From assembly GCA_007128525.1 (NCBI GenBank), contig SKXG01000008.1:1-19858 (forward strand): a DNA stretch of 19,858 nucleotides. Direction: 5' to 3'. Shown piece by piece: positions 1-7,765 of this stretch. The notes beneath the pieces are model-generated. The model was not told the DNA's origin. It was given only the letters and a program-made list of their open reading frames with translations, and did no database searches. Each line of letters opens with the position of its first letter. Positions within the stretch are counted from its first letter, which is position 1. The stretch is from Pseudomonadales bacterium (GTDB lineage Bacteria; Pseudomonadota; Gammaproteobacteria; Pseudomonadales; Azotimanducaceae). The translations under genes were made by a program, and so were the position numbers.

Positions 1-61
1 AACCCTCCCCGCTTCCGGCCAGAGCGCCGCGGACAGACGAGACCTCAGCTACTGCACCCCA

Positions 62-844
62 CTACTTCCGCTTCTGCGCCAACGCCGCGACAGCACTGGA
101 CCCAATCGCACCTTCCCGGTCGTACAGATAGCACTCCCCAATCGCGACCCCATCCGTCGCCTGATGATTCACCGTCTCCATACCCACCCATTCACCCACC
201 GGCAGACGGTGCAGATACAGCGTCACATCGGTATTGATGTAGCCCAGCCCGCCCGCACCTGAGTTGGCAAAGGGGCTGGCAAAGTCGGCGGCCAGCGCCA
301 CGCGCATCCAGGGCGTCAGCGCGATGCCGGCAACCAGGTCGCGCAGCTCTGAAATCCAGGTCTGCTTCTGCCCGTCGGATCCGAAGCCACCGCGAATGGG
401 CCGCATGGCCCACATGCCGCCCATGCCCAGACGTTGGGAGTCAGGCACATCGATGTCTTCAGGTGCTGGCACATCCCAGTTCTCCGGCTTCCAGACCTGC
501 CCGGCCGGATTTTCCGTGCGACGCAGCAACTGACAGGAAGCGCGGCCAACGCTCTTGTCACCACTGAACATCTCGGCGTCGATGACTTTGATCCGATAGC
601 CGTCTCGGATCACGCGGGTTTCCATGCGAATTGGTGAAAAGTCCGGCAGCCGGTACATATCGACCGTCAGGCGCGCCGGCATCAGTTCGTCATCCCCGTG
701 GCGCTGCTCGATCTCATGGGCAAGGAGGCCAACGATGACGCGGCCGTGCAGTGAGTTCGGATCCCAGGGCCCACGACAACTGGGCTGCGGCAGATAACGG
801 CCGTCGGCATCACGGTCGAAGAAAGCATCAGGTGATTGGCTCAT
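62..844 (-). CDS. Acyl-CoA thioesterase-like double-hotdog protein
   Basis: Predicted cytoplasmic protein of 260 residues that resembles the TesB-like/acyl-CoA thioesterase family, whose members hydrolyse acyl-CoA thioesters. The N-terminal half has a hotdog-like stretch, with WDPNSLHGRVIVGLLAHEIE near residues 27-46 followed by beta-rich sequence (RLTVDMYRLPDFSP). The C-terminal half repeats the pattern, with a substrate-pocket-like segment (DFASPFANSGAGGLGYINTD) and a strand-rich end. The start at 844 is chosen because a strong GGAGG lies four bases upstream of that ATG; an in-frame start further upstream (907) has no such signal. No signal peptide or membrane segment is seen. It diverges from mnmH with about 107 bp between them. 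The substrate cannot be inferred. Family assignment rests on fold-level sequence pattern, so a non-enzymatic hotdog protein is possible. Confidence 0.75.
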   Translation of the reverse strand: MSQSPDAFFDRDADGRYLPQPSCRGPWDPNSLHGRVIVGLLAHEIEQRHGDDELMPARLTVDMYRLPDFSPIRMETRVIRDGYRIKVIDAEMFSGDKSVGRASCQLLRRTENPAGQVWKPENWDVPAPEDIDVPDSQRLGMGGMWAMRPIRGGFGSDGQKQTWISELRDLVAGIALTPWMRVALAADFASPFANSGAGGLGYINTDVTLYLHRLPVGEWVGMETVNHQATDGVAIGECYLYDREGAIGSSAVAALAQKRK

Positions 845-914
845 AGTGCCTCCGGTAAATTCTGAGGCGCAAAATAGTGCCGTAAGCTGGTCGGCAATGC
901 GACCCAAACCCGAG

Positions 915-943
915 CTGAGACAGGCTGCGATTCAGAGTAAACT
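915..943 (+). promoter_or_regulatory. Putative mnmH promoter (leaderless or near-leaderless)
   Basis: A candidate -35 CTGAGA (915-920) and -10 TAAACT (938-943) are separated by 17 bp; each matches four of six consensus bases. Transcription would start around 949-951, immediately before the ATG at 952. No Shine-Dalgarno sequence precedes that ATG (the bases before it are CTCCTCCGCC). The promoter call is by eye and weak. Confidence 0.3.
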
Positions 944-951
944 CCTCCGCC

Positions 952-2094
952 ATGCCAATTCAGAACACCAAGGTGTCTGTCGCCAGTACGGACGACTACC
1001 GGGAGATCTTTGTCAGCGGGCGACCCCTGCTGGACCTGCGCGCACCGGTGGAATTTGCCCGGGGCGCCTTTCCGGGGGCCACCAATTTGCCCCTGATGAC
1101 CGATGATGAACGCGCTGCTGTCGGTACCAGGTACAAGCAGCAAGGCCAGCAGGCTGCCATTGAACTCGGGCACCAGCTCGTCAGCGGTACCACCCGTGAA
1201 GCGCGAATGGCGGCCTGGCTGAAGTGGTGCAAGAAACATCCCGACGGCCGGATCTACTGCTTTCGGGGCGGCCTGCGCTCTGCCACGGTTGGCGCCTGGC
1301 TGGCAGCTGCCGGCGCCAGGCCGATACTGGTTGAGGGTGGCTACAAGGCGCTGCGCCGCTATCTGCTGGAACAGCTTGAGACGCTGGCTCAGGCGCTGGA
1401 TCTGCTGCTGATCTGCGGGCGCACGGGTACCGGCAAGACGCTGGTCATTGAAGCACTGCCCCAGGCGCTGGATCTGGAAGGTCGCGCCAGACACCGTGGT
1501 TCGGCCTTCGGCGCCAGCCAGGAGCCGCAGCCGGCGCAAATCGGTTTCGAGAACGCCGTCGCGGTGGATCTGCTGCGCCTGCAGGCCGCGGGCTTTGGCA
1601 GTGGCGCGCGGCCTGTCGTGCTGGAGGATGAGGGCCGGTTGATCGGGCGTTGCCTGGTACCCCCCACCCTGCAGGACCGCATGAAGGCCATTCCGCGCGT
1701 GATCGTTGATGAGCCCCTGGATGCCCGCGTTGGCCTGATCATCCGGGACTATATTCAACAGCCACTGGCCGCCATGCAGCACAACCGATCACGGGAGGAA
1801 GCCCTGGACCAGCTCGAAGTGCAACTGCGGGCGGCCCTGGATCGTATCCGCCGACGCCTGGGAGGCAGCCGTCACCAAGACCTGGCAGCGGCGATGGCCG
1901 ACGCGTTCCATCAGCATCGTCAGCAGGACAGTGACACCGGGCACGCAACCTGGATCGCGCCACTACTCACAGACTATTACGACCCGATGTACGACTACAT
2001 GCTCAAGCAGCGACAAGGGCCGGTTCTGTTTCAGGGCAGTCGCTCAGCCGTTCTGCAATGGCTGAGCGACCAGCGCTCAGTCAATCAAGGCTGA
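952..2094 (+). CDS. mnmH: tRNA 2-selenouridine synthase MnmH (SelU/YbbB)
   Basis: MnmH replaces the sulfur of 2-thiouridine at wobble position 34 of certain tRNAs with selenium, through a geranylated intermediate and using selenophosphate. The 380-residue protein has the full family layout. The N-terminal rhodanese domain (about residues 15-135) carries the catalytic cysteine C103 in IYCFRGGLRS. A P-loop-type motif GRTGTGKT lies at 156-163, then the family block DLEGRARHRGSAFG and the conserved ending LLTDYYDPMYDYML. Length matches E. coli MnmH. The ATG at 952 has no Shine-Dalgarno but gives an N-terminus aligned with the E. coli protein. selD, which would supply selenophosphate, is not in the window. 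The 3' end overlaps the convergent serine hydrolase gene by 18 bp. Confidence 0.95.
   Translation: MPIQNTKVSVASTDDYREIFVSGRPLLDLRAPVEFARGAFPGATNLPLMTDDERAAVGTRYKQQGQQAAIELGHQLVSGTTREARMAAWLKWCKKHPDGRIYCFRGGLRSATVGAWLAAAGARPILVEGGYKALRRYLLEQLETLAQALDLLLICGRTGTGKTLVIEALPQALDLEGRARHRGSAFGASQEPQPAQIGFENAVAVDLLRLQAAGFGSGARPVVLEDEGRLIGRCLVPPTLQDRMKAIPRVIVDEPLDARVGLIIRDYIQQPLAAMQHNRSREEALDQLEVQLRAALDRIRRRLGGSRHQDLAAAMADAFHQHRQQDSDTGHATWIAPLLTDYYDPMYDYMLKQRQGPVLFQGSRSAVLQWLSDQRSVNQG
2041..2080. other. Competing inverted repeats at convergent gene ends
   Basis: A perfect 9-bp inverted repeat (CGCTCAGCC at 2041-2049, GGCTGAGCG at 2060-2068) has a 10-nt loop. The right arm can pair instead with CGCTCAG at 2074-2080, giving a 7-bp stem with a 5-nt loop. 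It lies inside the 3' end of mnmH and spans the stop codon of the serine hydrolase gene. Neither strand has a downstream T-run, so it is not a classical intrinsic terminator; it may protect or end the two transcripts. Confidence 0.4.
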
Positions 2095-3285
2095 ATACAC
2101 CAGACTCTTGAGCTGGCCTCGGAAGTTGAACGTGGCCGACGGCATCAACTGGGTCATAAAGATCACGACCAGGTCCTCCTTCGGATCAACCCAGAAGATG
2201 GTTGATGCAGCACCACCCCAATAGTAGTCACCGGAACCCAGCGTGCCGGCAGCCACCTCGTCGAGCGTAACCGCGAATCCAAGGCCAAAGCCGACACCCT
2301 CATTGGCCGTTTCGGAGAAGGCGCCAATCGCCATCTGTGTCAGGTCGCGCCCCTCAGGCAGATGGTTGCGCGCCATCAGCCGGATGGTACGCGGTCCCAG
2401 AATGCGCTCGCCGTCCAACTCACCGCCCCGGCGCAGCATCTCGCAAAAGCGCAGATAATCAGCCGTGGTTCCGGTCAGGCCGCCACCACCGGACAGGAAC
2501 TTCGGTGGCGCCGCATAGCTGCTCTGCCCCGGATCATCAATCAACGTCAGTTCCTTGCTCGCATTGCGCTGGTAGTTGGCCGCGAAGCGATCGAGCTTGT
2601 CCGCCGAAACGTGAAAATCGGTATCCTTCATGCCGAGCGGATCCAGGATATGCTCACGCAGGTACTCGTCAAACGGCTGCCCGGACAGCGCCTCGACCAG
2701 GTAGCCGCAGACATCCGTGGCATAGGAATACATCCAGCGCGTGCCGGGCTCATAGTGCAACGGGATCCTGCCCAGCGCTTCCACAAACTCACTCAATGAA
2801 CTGTCCGGATCGCGCAAGCGGGCATGCCGATACATCCGGTCGACCGGGTGTCTGGTACCGCCATAGCCCAGCCCGGCGCTGTGATTCAGCACGTGACGAA
2901 AGGTCACCGGCCGGTCCGGGCTGCGCACCTGCATGTCCTCCCCTTCACCGGAAACATGCACTTGTAGTCCGCGCCAGCTGGGAATGACCCGATGGACCGG
3001 ATCATTGAGCTGGAAGTAGCCCTTTTCATAAAGCTGCATCAGTGCCACTGACGTGATCGGCTTGGTCATGGAATAGATGCGAAAGATGGTGTCGTCCTGC
3101 AGCGGTTTGCTGCGCTCAAGGTCCATCTGCCCGAAAGACTCGAAGTAGCTGACCAGGCCATGCCGGGCCACCAGTACCTGACAGCCGGGAATCTTGCCGG
3201 GCTCAATGTAGTTGCGGTTGATGTGATCGCTGATGCGCTGCAACCGGCCCGGTGCAAATCCAGTTTGTTTCGGTGCGGTGTCCAT
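2077..3285 (-). CDS. Serine hydrolase, beta-lactamase/EstB family
   Basis: Member of the class C beta-lactamase-like serine hydrolases, which include esterases (EstB), D-aminopeptidases and peptidases; most are not antibiotic-resistance enzymes. The nucleophile motif S-M-T-K lies in FRIYSMTKPITS (about residues 72-75). The catalytic tyrosine block YSYATD follows near 186, and a C-terminal WGGAAS replaces the KTG motif, which resembles EstB-type esterases. Length is about 402 residues. The start at 3285 is preferred because AAGGGG sits eight bases upstream; the ATG at 3291 is only two bases from that site. No signal peptide is seen, which argues for a cytoplasmic esterase. It lies about 30 bp downstream of serA and is probably cotranscribed with it. 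The substrate is unknown. Confidence 0.85.
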   Translation of the reverse strand: MDTAPKQTGFAPGRLQRISDHINRNYIEPGKIPGCQVLVARHGLVSYFESFGQMDLERSKPLQDDTIFRIYSMTKPITSVALMQLYEKGYFQLNDPVHRVIPSWRGLQVHVSGEGEDMQVRSPDRPVTFRHVLNHSAGLGYGGTRHPVDRMYRHARLRDPDSSLSEFVEALGRIPLHYEPGTRWMYSYATDVCGYLVEALSGQPFDEYLREHILDPLGMKDTDFHVSADKLDRFAANYQRNASKELTLIDDPGQSSYAAPPKFLSGGGGLTGTTADYLRFCEMLRRGGELDGERILGPRTIRLMARNHLPEGRDLTQMAIGAFSETANEGVGFGLGFAVTLDEVAAGTLGSGDYYWGGAASTIFWVDPKEDLVVIFMTQLMPSATFNFRGQLKSLVYSALID

Positions 3286-3316
3286 CGACATTTCCCCTTT
3301 TTTGTCGGTGTCTGGT

Positions 3317-4513
3317 TCAGTCCGTGTCCGGTGCCATGCCGTTTTCGATCATGCGTACGTTGACCACCCCTTCCACGGTGCGAATCTGCTCCAGCACACC
3401 CGGGCCGGGCCTGGACGCGACATCGATCAGGTTATAGGCAAGGTCGTCGCGACTCTTGTTGATCATGTCGACGATATTGATGTCGGCATTGGCCAGGATC
3501 GACAGCACCTGCCCGAGCATCTTGGGCACATTCATATTGGTCAGCGCGAGCCGGTAGCCCGGCGTACGATCCAGATACACCGGCGGGAAATTGACCGAGT
3601 TCGTAATGTTGCCGTTGCCCAAAAAATCGATCAGCTGATCGGCCGCCATGACCGCACAGTTTTCCTCGGCCTGGGTGGTACTGGCACCGAGGTGTGGTGT
3701 GGCATAGACATTGTCGAGCGCAGACAGCTCGGTGCTGGGGAAGTCCGAAAAATAGGCGCGGACCTGCTTCTCGCGCAGCGCCACGGCCAGCGCGGCTTCA
3801 TCCACAATTTCCTGGCGGGCAAAGTTCAGCAGCACGCAGCCGGGTCGGATCGACTTCAACGACTCGGCATTGATCAGGCCACGGGTGGCTTCCAGCAGCG
3901 GCACATGCATGCTGACGTAGTCGCAGCGGCCAAGCAGGCTGTGCAGATTCTCCATGCGCTGCACGTCACTTGGCAGCCGCCAGGCCGCATCAACGGAAAT
4001 TGCCGGGTCATAACCCAGCACCTGCATGCCGAGACCCAGGCCAGCTTTGGCAACCAGCGAACCAATGGCGCCCAACCCGACCACACCCAGGGTCTTGCCA
4101 TACAGCTCTTCACCCTTGAATCGCTTCTTCTCGCTCTCGACCAGGGTATCGAGCTCTGCCTTGTCATTGATCTGTGGCAAATGGCGAACGAATTGCAGCC
4201 CACCAAAGACGTCACGGGACGACAGCAGCAATGCCGCCAGTACCAGCTCCTTGACAGAGTTCGCGTTGGCGCCTGGCGTGTTGAACACCACGATGCCGGC
4301 TTCCGTGCACTGGGCAACCGGAATGTTATTGACACCGGCACCTGCCCGGGCAATCGCCATCAGGTCAGGCGTCAGGTCCGCCGGCGTCAGCTTGTGACTG
4401 CGCAGCAGTATGGCATCCGGATGAGCGAACTCGCTGCTCAGCTCAAAGCGGTCCCGTGAAAAGCGCTCCAGGCCGCGCAGCGCAATCTGATTGTAGGTTC
4501 GTATCTGATACAT
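3317..4513 (-). CDS. serA: D-3-phosphoglycerate dehydrogenase
   Basis: SerA oxidises 3-phosphoglycerate to 3-phosphohydroxypyruvate with NAD+, the first step of serine synthesis. The 398-residue protein is of the shorter SerA type. The Rossmann motif GLGAIG is at about 146-151. The catalytic arginine is R233 (NFARQEIVDE), the acid is probably E262, and the catalytic histidine is H274 in TPHLGAST. A C-terminal ACT domain (about 325-395, starting RLALTNMNVPKMLGQVLSIL) is the serine-binding regulatory module in the family, so serine feedback inhibition is likely. GAGG lies six bases upstream of the ATG. serB and serC are not in the window. The serine hydrolase gene follows closely on the same strand. 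Confidence 0.95.
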   Translation of the reverse strand: MYQIRTYNQIALRGLERFSRDRFELSSEFAHPDAILLRSHKLTPADLTPDLMAIARAGAGVNNIPVAQCTEAGIVVFNTPGANANSVKELVLAALLLSSRDVFGGLQFVRHLPQINDKAELDTLVESEKKRFKGEELYGKTLGVVGLGAIGSLVAKAGLGLGMQVLGYDPAISVDAAWRLPSDVQRMENLHSLLGRCDYVSMHVPLLEATRGLINAESLKSIRPGCVLLNFARQEIVDEAALAVALREKQVRAYFSDFPSTELSALDNVYATPHLGASTTQAEENCAVMAADQLIDFLGNGNITNSVNFPPVYLDRTPGYRLALTNMNVPKMLGQVLSILANADINIVDMINKSRDDLAYNLIDVASRPGPGVLEQIRTVEGVVNVRMIENGMAPDTD

Positions 4514-4561
4514 ATGGTCCTCGCCCCTGGATGAAGCCGCCTATTGTTCGGAAAACGGGCG

Positions 4562-4594
4562 CAGAAAGAAAGACGGCGCCCGCAGGCGCCGTCT
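4562..4594 (-). terminator. Rho-independent terminator after the ferritin-like gene
   Basis: A perfect 10-bp inverted repeat, AGACGGCGCC (4571-4580) and GGCGCCGTCT (4585-4594), has a 4-nt loop. Read on the minus strand, the stem is followed by the T-rich run TTCTTTCTG. It begins about 38 bp after the stop codon of the ferritin-like gene and lies upstream of serA, so it should separate the two transcription units and implies that serA has its own promoter between about 4514 and 4570. Confidence 0.85.
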
Positions 4595-4632
4595 CATGCC
4601 CAACGATTCAGCCCACAGGCTGAAGTCGGCTA

Positions 4633-5793
4633 TCAGTTGCCGGTGGCAACCACAGAGTCCGCATGATCTTCATAGACCAGCGGCTTGGAGAGGTTTTCCC
4701 AGCTGGTTGCCGCATCTGACGGCAGCTCTTCATACGACAGCGCACCAACCTTCTCATAGAACGGGCGCACGCTATCAGTCAGCAGACCAATCCGCTTCAA
4801 GTTCGGCAGAACCCGCCCGAACAACTGGCCGCGGAAACCTTCACCGCTCTGTGCCAGGGTGCCGTTCTTCGACAGATGCTCGCGCACCGCGTCCTTGTCC
4901 CAGTTGTAGCGCTGGTAGAACTTGGTGCCGTTGCTGCGCCCGCCGCCGGTGGTCATCATGCCCAGCGCATAGACCGCAAACTGAGCCCGTTCTTCCAGGT
5001 CCGACTTGGGCAGCGACTTGCAGTAATCCTCCAGGAAGTTCACGCCGAAGGTCACATGCCGGGCTTCATCACGAATCACATAGTGCAGGCCGGTCTTGTG
5101 GACGGGCACATTGCTCTGCATCTTCATGGTGTTAAAGGACGCCAGCGCCAGACCTTCAATAATGATCTGCATGCCGATGAACTTCAGATCCCAGCGTTCA
5201 TCCTGCAGGATGGTGTCAATGAGCTTCTTCAGGCCCGCACCCACCGGATACATGATGCCGATCTGGTGCTGGATGTACTTGTTGAAGAACTCCATGTGGC
5301 GGGCTTCATCGAAGGTCTGCGATGCCGCATAGAGCTTGGCTTCATAGCTCGGCGCGTTGCAGGCCAGCTGTGCCGCCACCATCAGTGCGCCCTGTTCACC
5401 GTGCAATGCACCGCTGGCACCCAGTGCCTGACGGTGCCACGAGAAGCGCACTTTCTCGTCATGCGGCAGATCATCATAGGGCTTGAAACCCACGTACGGG
5501 TTGTACTTCTCATCAACCGGAAACTCGGTGATCGGATAGCGTTCACTCCAGTCCAGATCCTTCTCGACGTTCCAGTTCAGCTCTTTGCCCAGATCATAAA
5601 GCCGCTTGATACGCGAATCCGGAATCGAGTAATCCCAGTTGTATGCACTGGACAGGGTGGATTTGAAGGTTTCAGCGATGTGCTTGACATCGGCCGGGGA
5701 CAACTCCTCCGCCATCGGGTCATGATGGTCCTCGGTGACGTGCTCGAAAAAGCGCGTCTCCTGCGGCTGTTGGTCTACGTACTCAATTTTCAT
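4633..5793 (-). CDS. Diiron ferritin-like (R2-like) protein of unknown function
   Basis: A 386-residue protein with a complete ferritin-like/ribonucleotide-reductase-R2-like diiron site. The ligands visible are E133 (GEQGALM), E163 and H166 (DEARHMEF), E213 (IIEGLALA), and E243 and H246 (DEARHVTF). The two E-to-ExxH pairs are both 30 residues apart, the expected internal symmetry of a four-helix bundle with 4 Glu and 2 His. Known families with this site perform O2-dependent oxidations (R2, AurF-type N-oxygenases, fatty-acid or hydrocarbon oxidases), so an oxygenase or oxidase is likely, but the substrate is unknown. It lacks signal peptide and membrane segments. AGGTAG precedes the ATG by seven bases. 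The gene appears monocistronic and ends at a strong terminator. No ferredoxin or reductase partner is adjacent. Confidence 0.85.
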   Translation of the reverse strand: MKIEYVDQQPQETRFFEHVTEDHHDPMAEELSPADVKHIAETFKSTLSSAYNWDYSIPDSRIKRLYDLGKELNWNVEKDLDWSERYPITEFPVDEKYNPYVGFKPYDDLPHDEKVRFSWHRQALGASGALHGEQGALMVAAQLACNAPSYEAKLYAASQTFDEARHMEFFNKYIQHQIGIMYPVGAGLKKLIDTILQDERWDLKFIGMQIIIEGLALASFNTMKMQSNVPVHKTGLHYVIRDEARHVTFGVNFLEDYCKSLPKSDLEERAQFAVYALGMMTTGGGRSNGTKFYQRYNWDKDAVREHLSKNGTLAQSGEGFRGQLFGRVLPNLKRIGLLTDSVRPFYEKVGALSYEELPSDAATSWENLSKPLVYEDHADSVVATGN

Positions 5794-5926
5794 GGCATGC
5801 TACCTATTGCTTGGGAATGGAAATCTGTAAACCGGTTGCTGATTGACTCAGCGCCGCCACCGATGACCGGGTGCCGGCAAAATTCCTGGGGCTTGTTGTT
5901 GTTCTTCGCGCCCGTAGTCCATACCC

Positions 5927-7054
5927 TTACTTTGACCGCCGCTGGTGAACCTGTTCAATCAGATCCACCACAGCAGCTGTACCGTCACCGAACCCTGCCT
6001 CAGTCAGACGGGCCCGCCACGCCGGCAGCTCAGCCAGCATTTGGACAAGAGTAGACATAATCAAATCGGTATTCAAACGACTTTCCTGCACCACGACGCT
6101 GTAGCCGGCCGCCTCTGCGAAGGCCGCATTCTCCAGCTGGTCACCCCGACTGCCGGCACGGGTTAACGGCACCAGAACGTGCGGTTTGCGCAGGGCCAGC
6201 AGTTCATACAGCGCATTGGCCCCGGCACGGCTCAGGATCAGATCCGCAGCCGCCAGCATGTCGCCCCAGCCGGCATTGACATAGGCATAGGCGCGATAGG
6301 ACGGATTGTCGGACACTTTGGCCGGCACCTCGCCCTGACCGTAGATGTGCACAACGTTGAAGCGCTCGGTCAGCGCCGGCAGTGATGTCCAGACCAGCTC
6401 GTTGAGGACTCGCGCGCCCAGACTGCCGCCGACTACAAGCAGGATCGGGCGGTTCTCATCTGCGAAGCCGAACGCTGCCCGCCCCCGCGCGGCATCCCCC
6501 TGCAGCAGCGCCGGGCGCAACGGGGTACCTGTATGCACGATCTCCAACGGTGTACGGGTCAGCCTGCGGGTACGAATCGACTGGCCGGGAAAGTTGGTAC
6601 AGACCACGGCAGCAATGGGCAGAATCAGCCTGTTGGCCAGGCCAGGCGTGGTATCCGACTCGTGGACGATAACCGGAATGCCACGCAACCAGGCTGCAAT
6701 GGCGGGCGGCACCGTCACAAAGCCACCCTTGGAGAACACCAAGTCCGGCCGCAAGCGGCCCAGCAGACGCCAGGCTTGCCACAGCCCCCTGAGCGTGCGA
6801 AACACATCAATCAGGTTCTGCCAGGACAGATAGCGACGCAGCTTGCCGGTACTGATGGCATAAAAAGGAACGCCGGTTGGTTCGATCAACGCCCGCTCAG
6901 GTCCATTGGCAGAGCCCAGGTAACTGAGCTGCCACCCCTTTGCAGCAAGCTGCTCCATGACCGGCAGGTTCGGCACCACATGACCACCACTGCCGCCGCC
7001 GGTGAACAGGACGTGACCAACCGTCGGATCCGGCTGGGATGGCGCGTCACTCAC
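5927..7054 (-). CDS. MurG-family N-acetylglucosaminyltransferase, Firmicute-type
   Basis: GT28-family glycosyltransferase of 375 residues. MurG transfers GlcNAc from UDP-GlcNAc to lipid I to make lipid II on the inner face of the cytoplasmic membrane. The N-terminal acceptor domain carries FTGGGSGGHVVPNL (about 17-30), ISTGKLRRY (67-75), VFSKGGFVTVP (106-116) and IVHESDTTPGLANR (129-142). The C-terminal nucleotide-sugar domain has GGSLGA (209-214), SRAGANALYE (275-284) and GSRGDQLENA (301-310). The SGKLRRY and HESDxTPGLANK type signatures match Bacillus/Clostridium MurG as I recall it, rather than the Pseudomonas or E. coli form (typically HEQNAVAGxxNR). It is therefore probably a paralogue of a MurG in the dcw cluster elsewhere. 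The start is GTG, overlapping the hda stop in a GTGA tetranucleotide. The actual acceptor may not be lipid I. Confidence 0.85.
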   Translation of the reverse strand: MSDAPSQPDPTVGHVLFTGGGSGGHVVPNLPVMEQLAAKGWQLSYLGSANGPERALIEPTGVPFYAISTGKLRRYLSWQNLIDVFRTLRGLWQAWRLLGRLRPDLVFSKGGFVTVPPAIAAWLRGIPVIVHESDTTPGLANRLILPIAAVVCTNFPGQSIRTRRLTRTPLEIVHTGTPLRPALLQGDAARGRAAFGFADENRPILLVVGGSLGARVLNELVWTSLPALTERFNVVHIYGQGEVPAKVSDNPSYRAYAYVNAGWGDMLAAADLILSRAGANALYELLALRKPHVLVPLTRAGSRGDQLENAAFAEAAGYSVVVQESRLNTDLIMSTLVQMLAELPAWRARLTEAGFGDGTAAVVDLIEQVHQRRSK

Positions 7055-7752
7055 AGGTGCAGGACCTCTTTGACGAAGGGCACGGTCAGGCGCCGCTGGC
7101 GGGCCAGGGCAGCCTGATCCAGCTCATCCAGCGCGCTGAGCAAGGCCTGTTGCGTTCGCGGCAGACGGTGCAGCAGAAATCCGGTGACTTCATCCGGCAG
7201 CGCCAGCCCAGTGCGCGCCGCATACATCCGAAGTAGCCGCGCCAGGTCCGATTCCGGCAATGGCTGGAGGCGAAATCCCTCTGCGGCACGCAGCCTGGAT
7301 CCCAGATCCGGCAACAATGGCCGCACCGCAGCAGCGCTGTGCCGGCTGGCGAGCAACAAACGGCCGGCTTGCTGCTGCAGCCCTTGATACAGGGCCATCA
7401 GTGCCTCTTCCCAGCCCCGCTCTCCCAGCAGCAGATCCACGTCATCGAGCGCCACCAGACCAAAACCCTGCAACCCGTCAAGCGCCTCAGGCCCGGGCAT
7501 TCGCGCCGCAGGCAGATAGGCAATGGTGATTCCCGCAGTGGCGGCCAGATCGCAGGCGCCTTGCAGTAGATGGCTCTTGCCGGCCGCTTGCGGCCCCTCC
7601 AACCAGACCGCCTGAAACCCTGGCAAGGCACCTTCCGCCAGCTTGCGAACACGGGCGAGCGCTTCGGTGTTGGGGCCGACAATGAAATCGCTGAGCCGCC
7701 GCGACTGTGGCAGCGGCAGTTCAAGCCAGAGTTGTGGCTGGGCAGAGCGCAT
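7051..7752 (-). CDS. hda: DnaA regulatory inactivator Hda
   Basis: Hda binds the DNA-loaded beta clamp and stimulates ATP hydrolysis by DnaA (RIDA), which prevents repeat initiation at oriC. The ATG at 7752 gives 233 residues, the E. coli Hda length, and places the clamp-binding motif QLWLEL at residues 7-12. A TTG-started extension to 7791 would overlap the upstream gene. The AAA+ domain shows a Walker A-like GPQAAGKS (about 53-60), a Walker B-like LVALDDVDLL (about 99-108) and a sensor/arginine-finger region with LPDLGSRLRAAEG. The end LTVPFVKEVLHL matches the conserved Hda C-terminus. It starts 13 bp after the upstream phosphatidyltransferase gene, and its TGA overlaps the MurG-like GTG start. 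Confidence 0.95.
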   Translation of the reverse strand: MRSAQPQLWLELPLPQSRRLSDFIVGPNTEALARVRKLAEGALPGFQAVWLEGPQAAGKSHLLQGACDLAATAGITIAYLPAARMPGPEALDGLQGFGLVALDDVDLLLGERGWEEALMALYQGLQQQAGRLLLASRHSAAAVRPLLPDLGSRLRAAEGFRLQPLPESDLARLLRMYAARTGLALPDEVTGFLLHRLPRTQQALLSALDELDQAALARQRRLTVPFVKEVLHL

Positions 7753-7765
7753 CACGAGACCAGGG

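Noticed and set aside
2077..3285. Antibiotic-resistance beta-lactamase
   Set aside because: The SMTK and YSY motifs belong to the wide serine hydrolase family; there is no signal peptide, KTG is replaced by a WGG-type motif, and the context is housekeeping.
3233..4459. Open frame of 408 codons antisense to serA, and similar long frames antisense to the DUF2066 gene and the ferritin-like gene
   Set aside because: Low-complexity, His/Gln/Arg-rich shadow translations with no domain; the opposite strand codes for clear family members.
5838..5852. Operator-like inverted repeat GCTGA-N5-TCAGC upstream of the ferritin-like gene
   Set aside because: Five-bp arms occur often by chance, and it matches no known FNR, Fur or similar site well enough.
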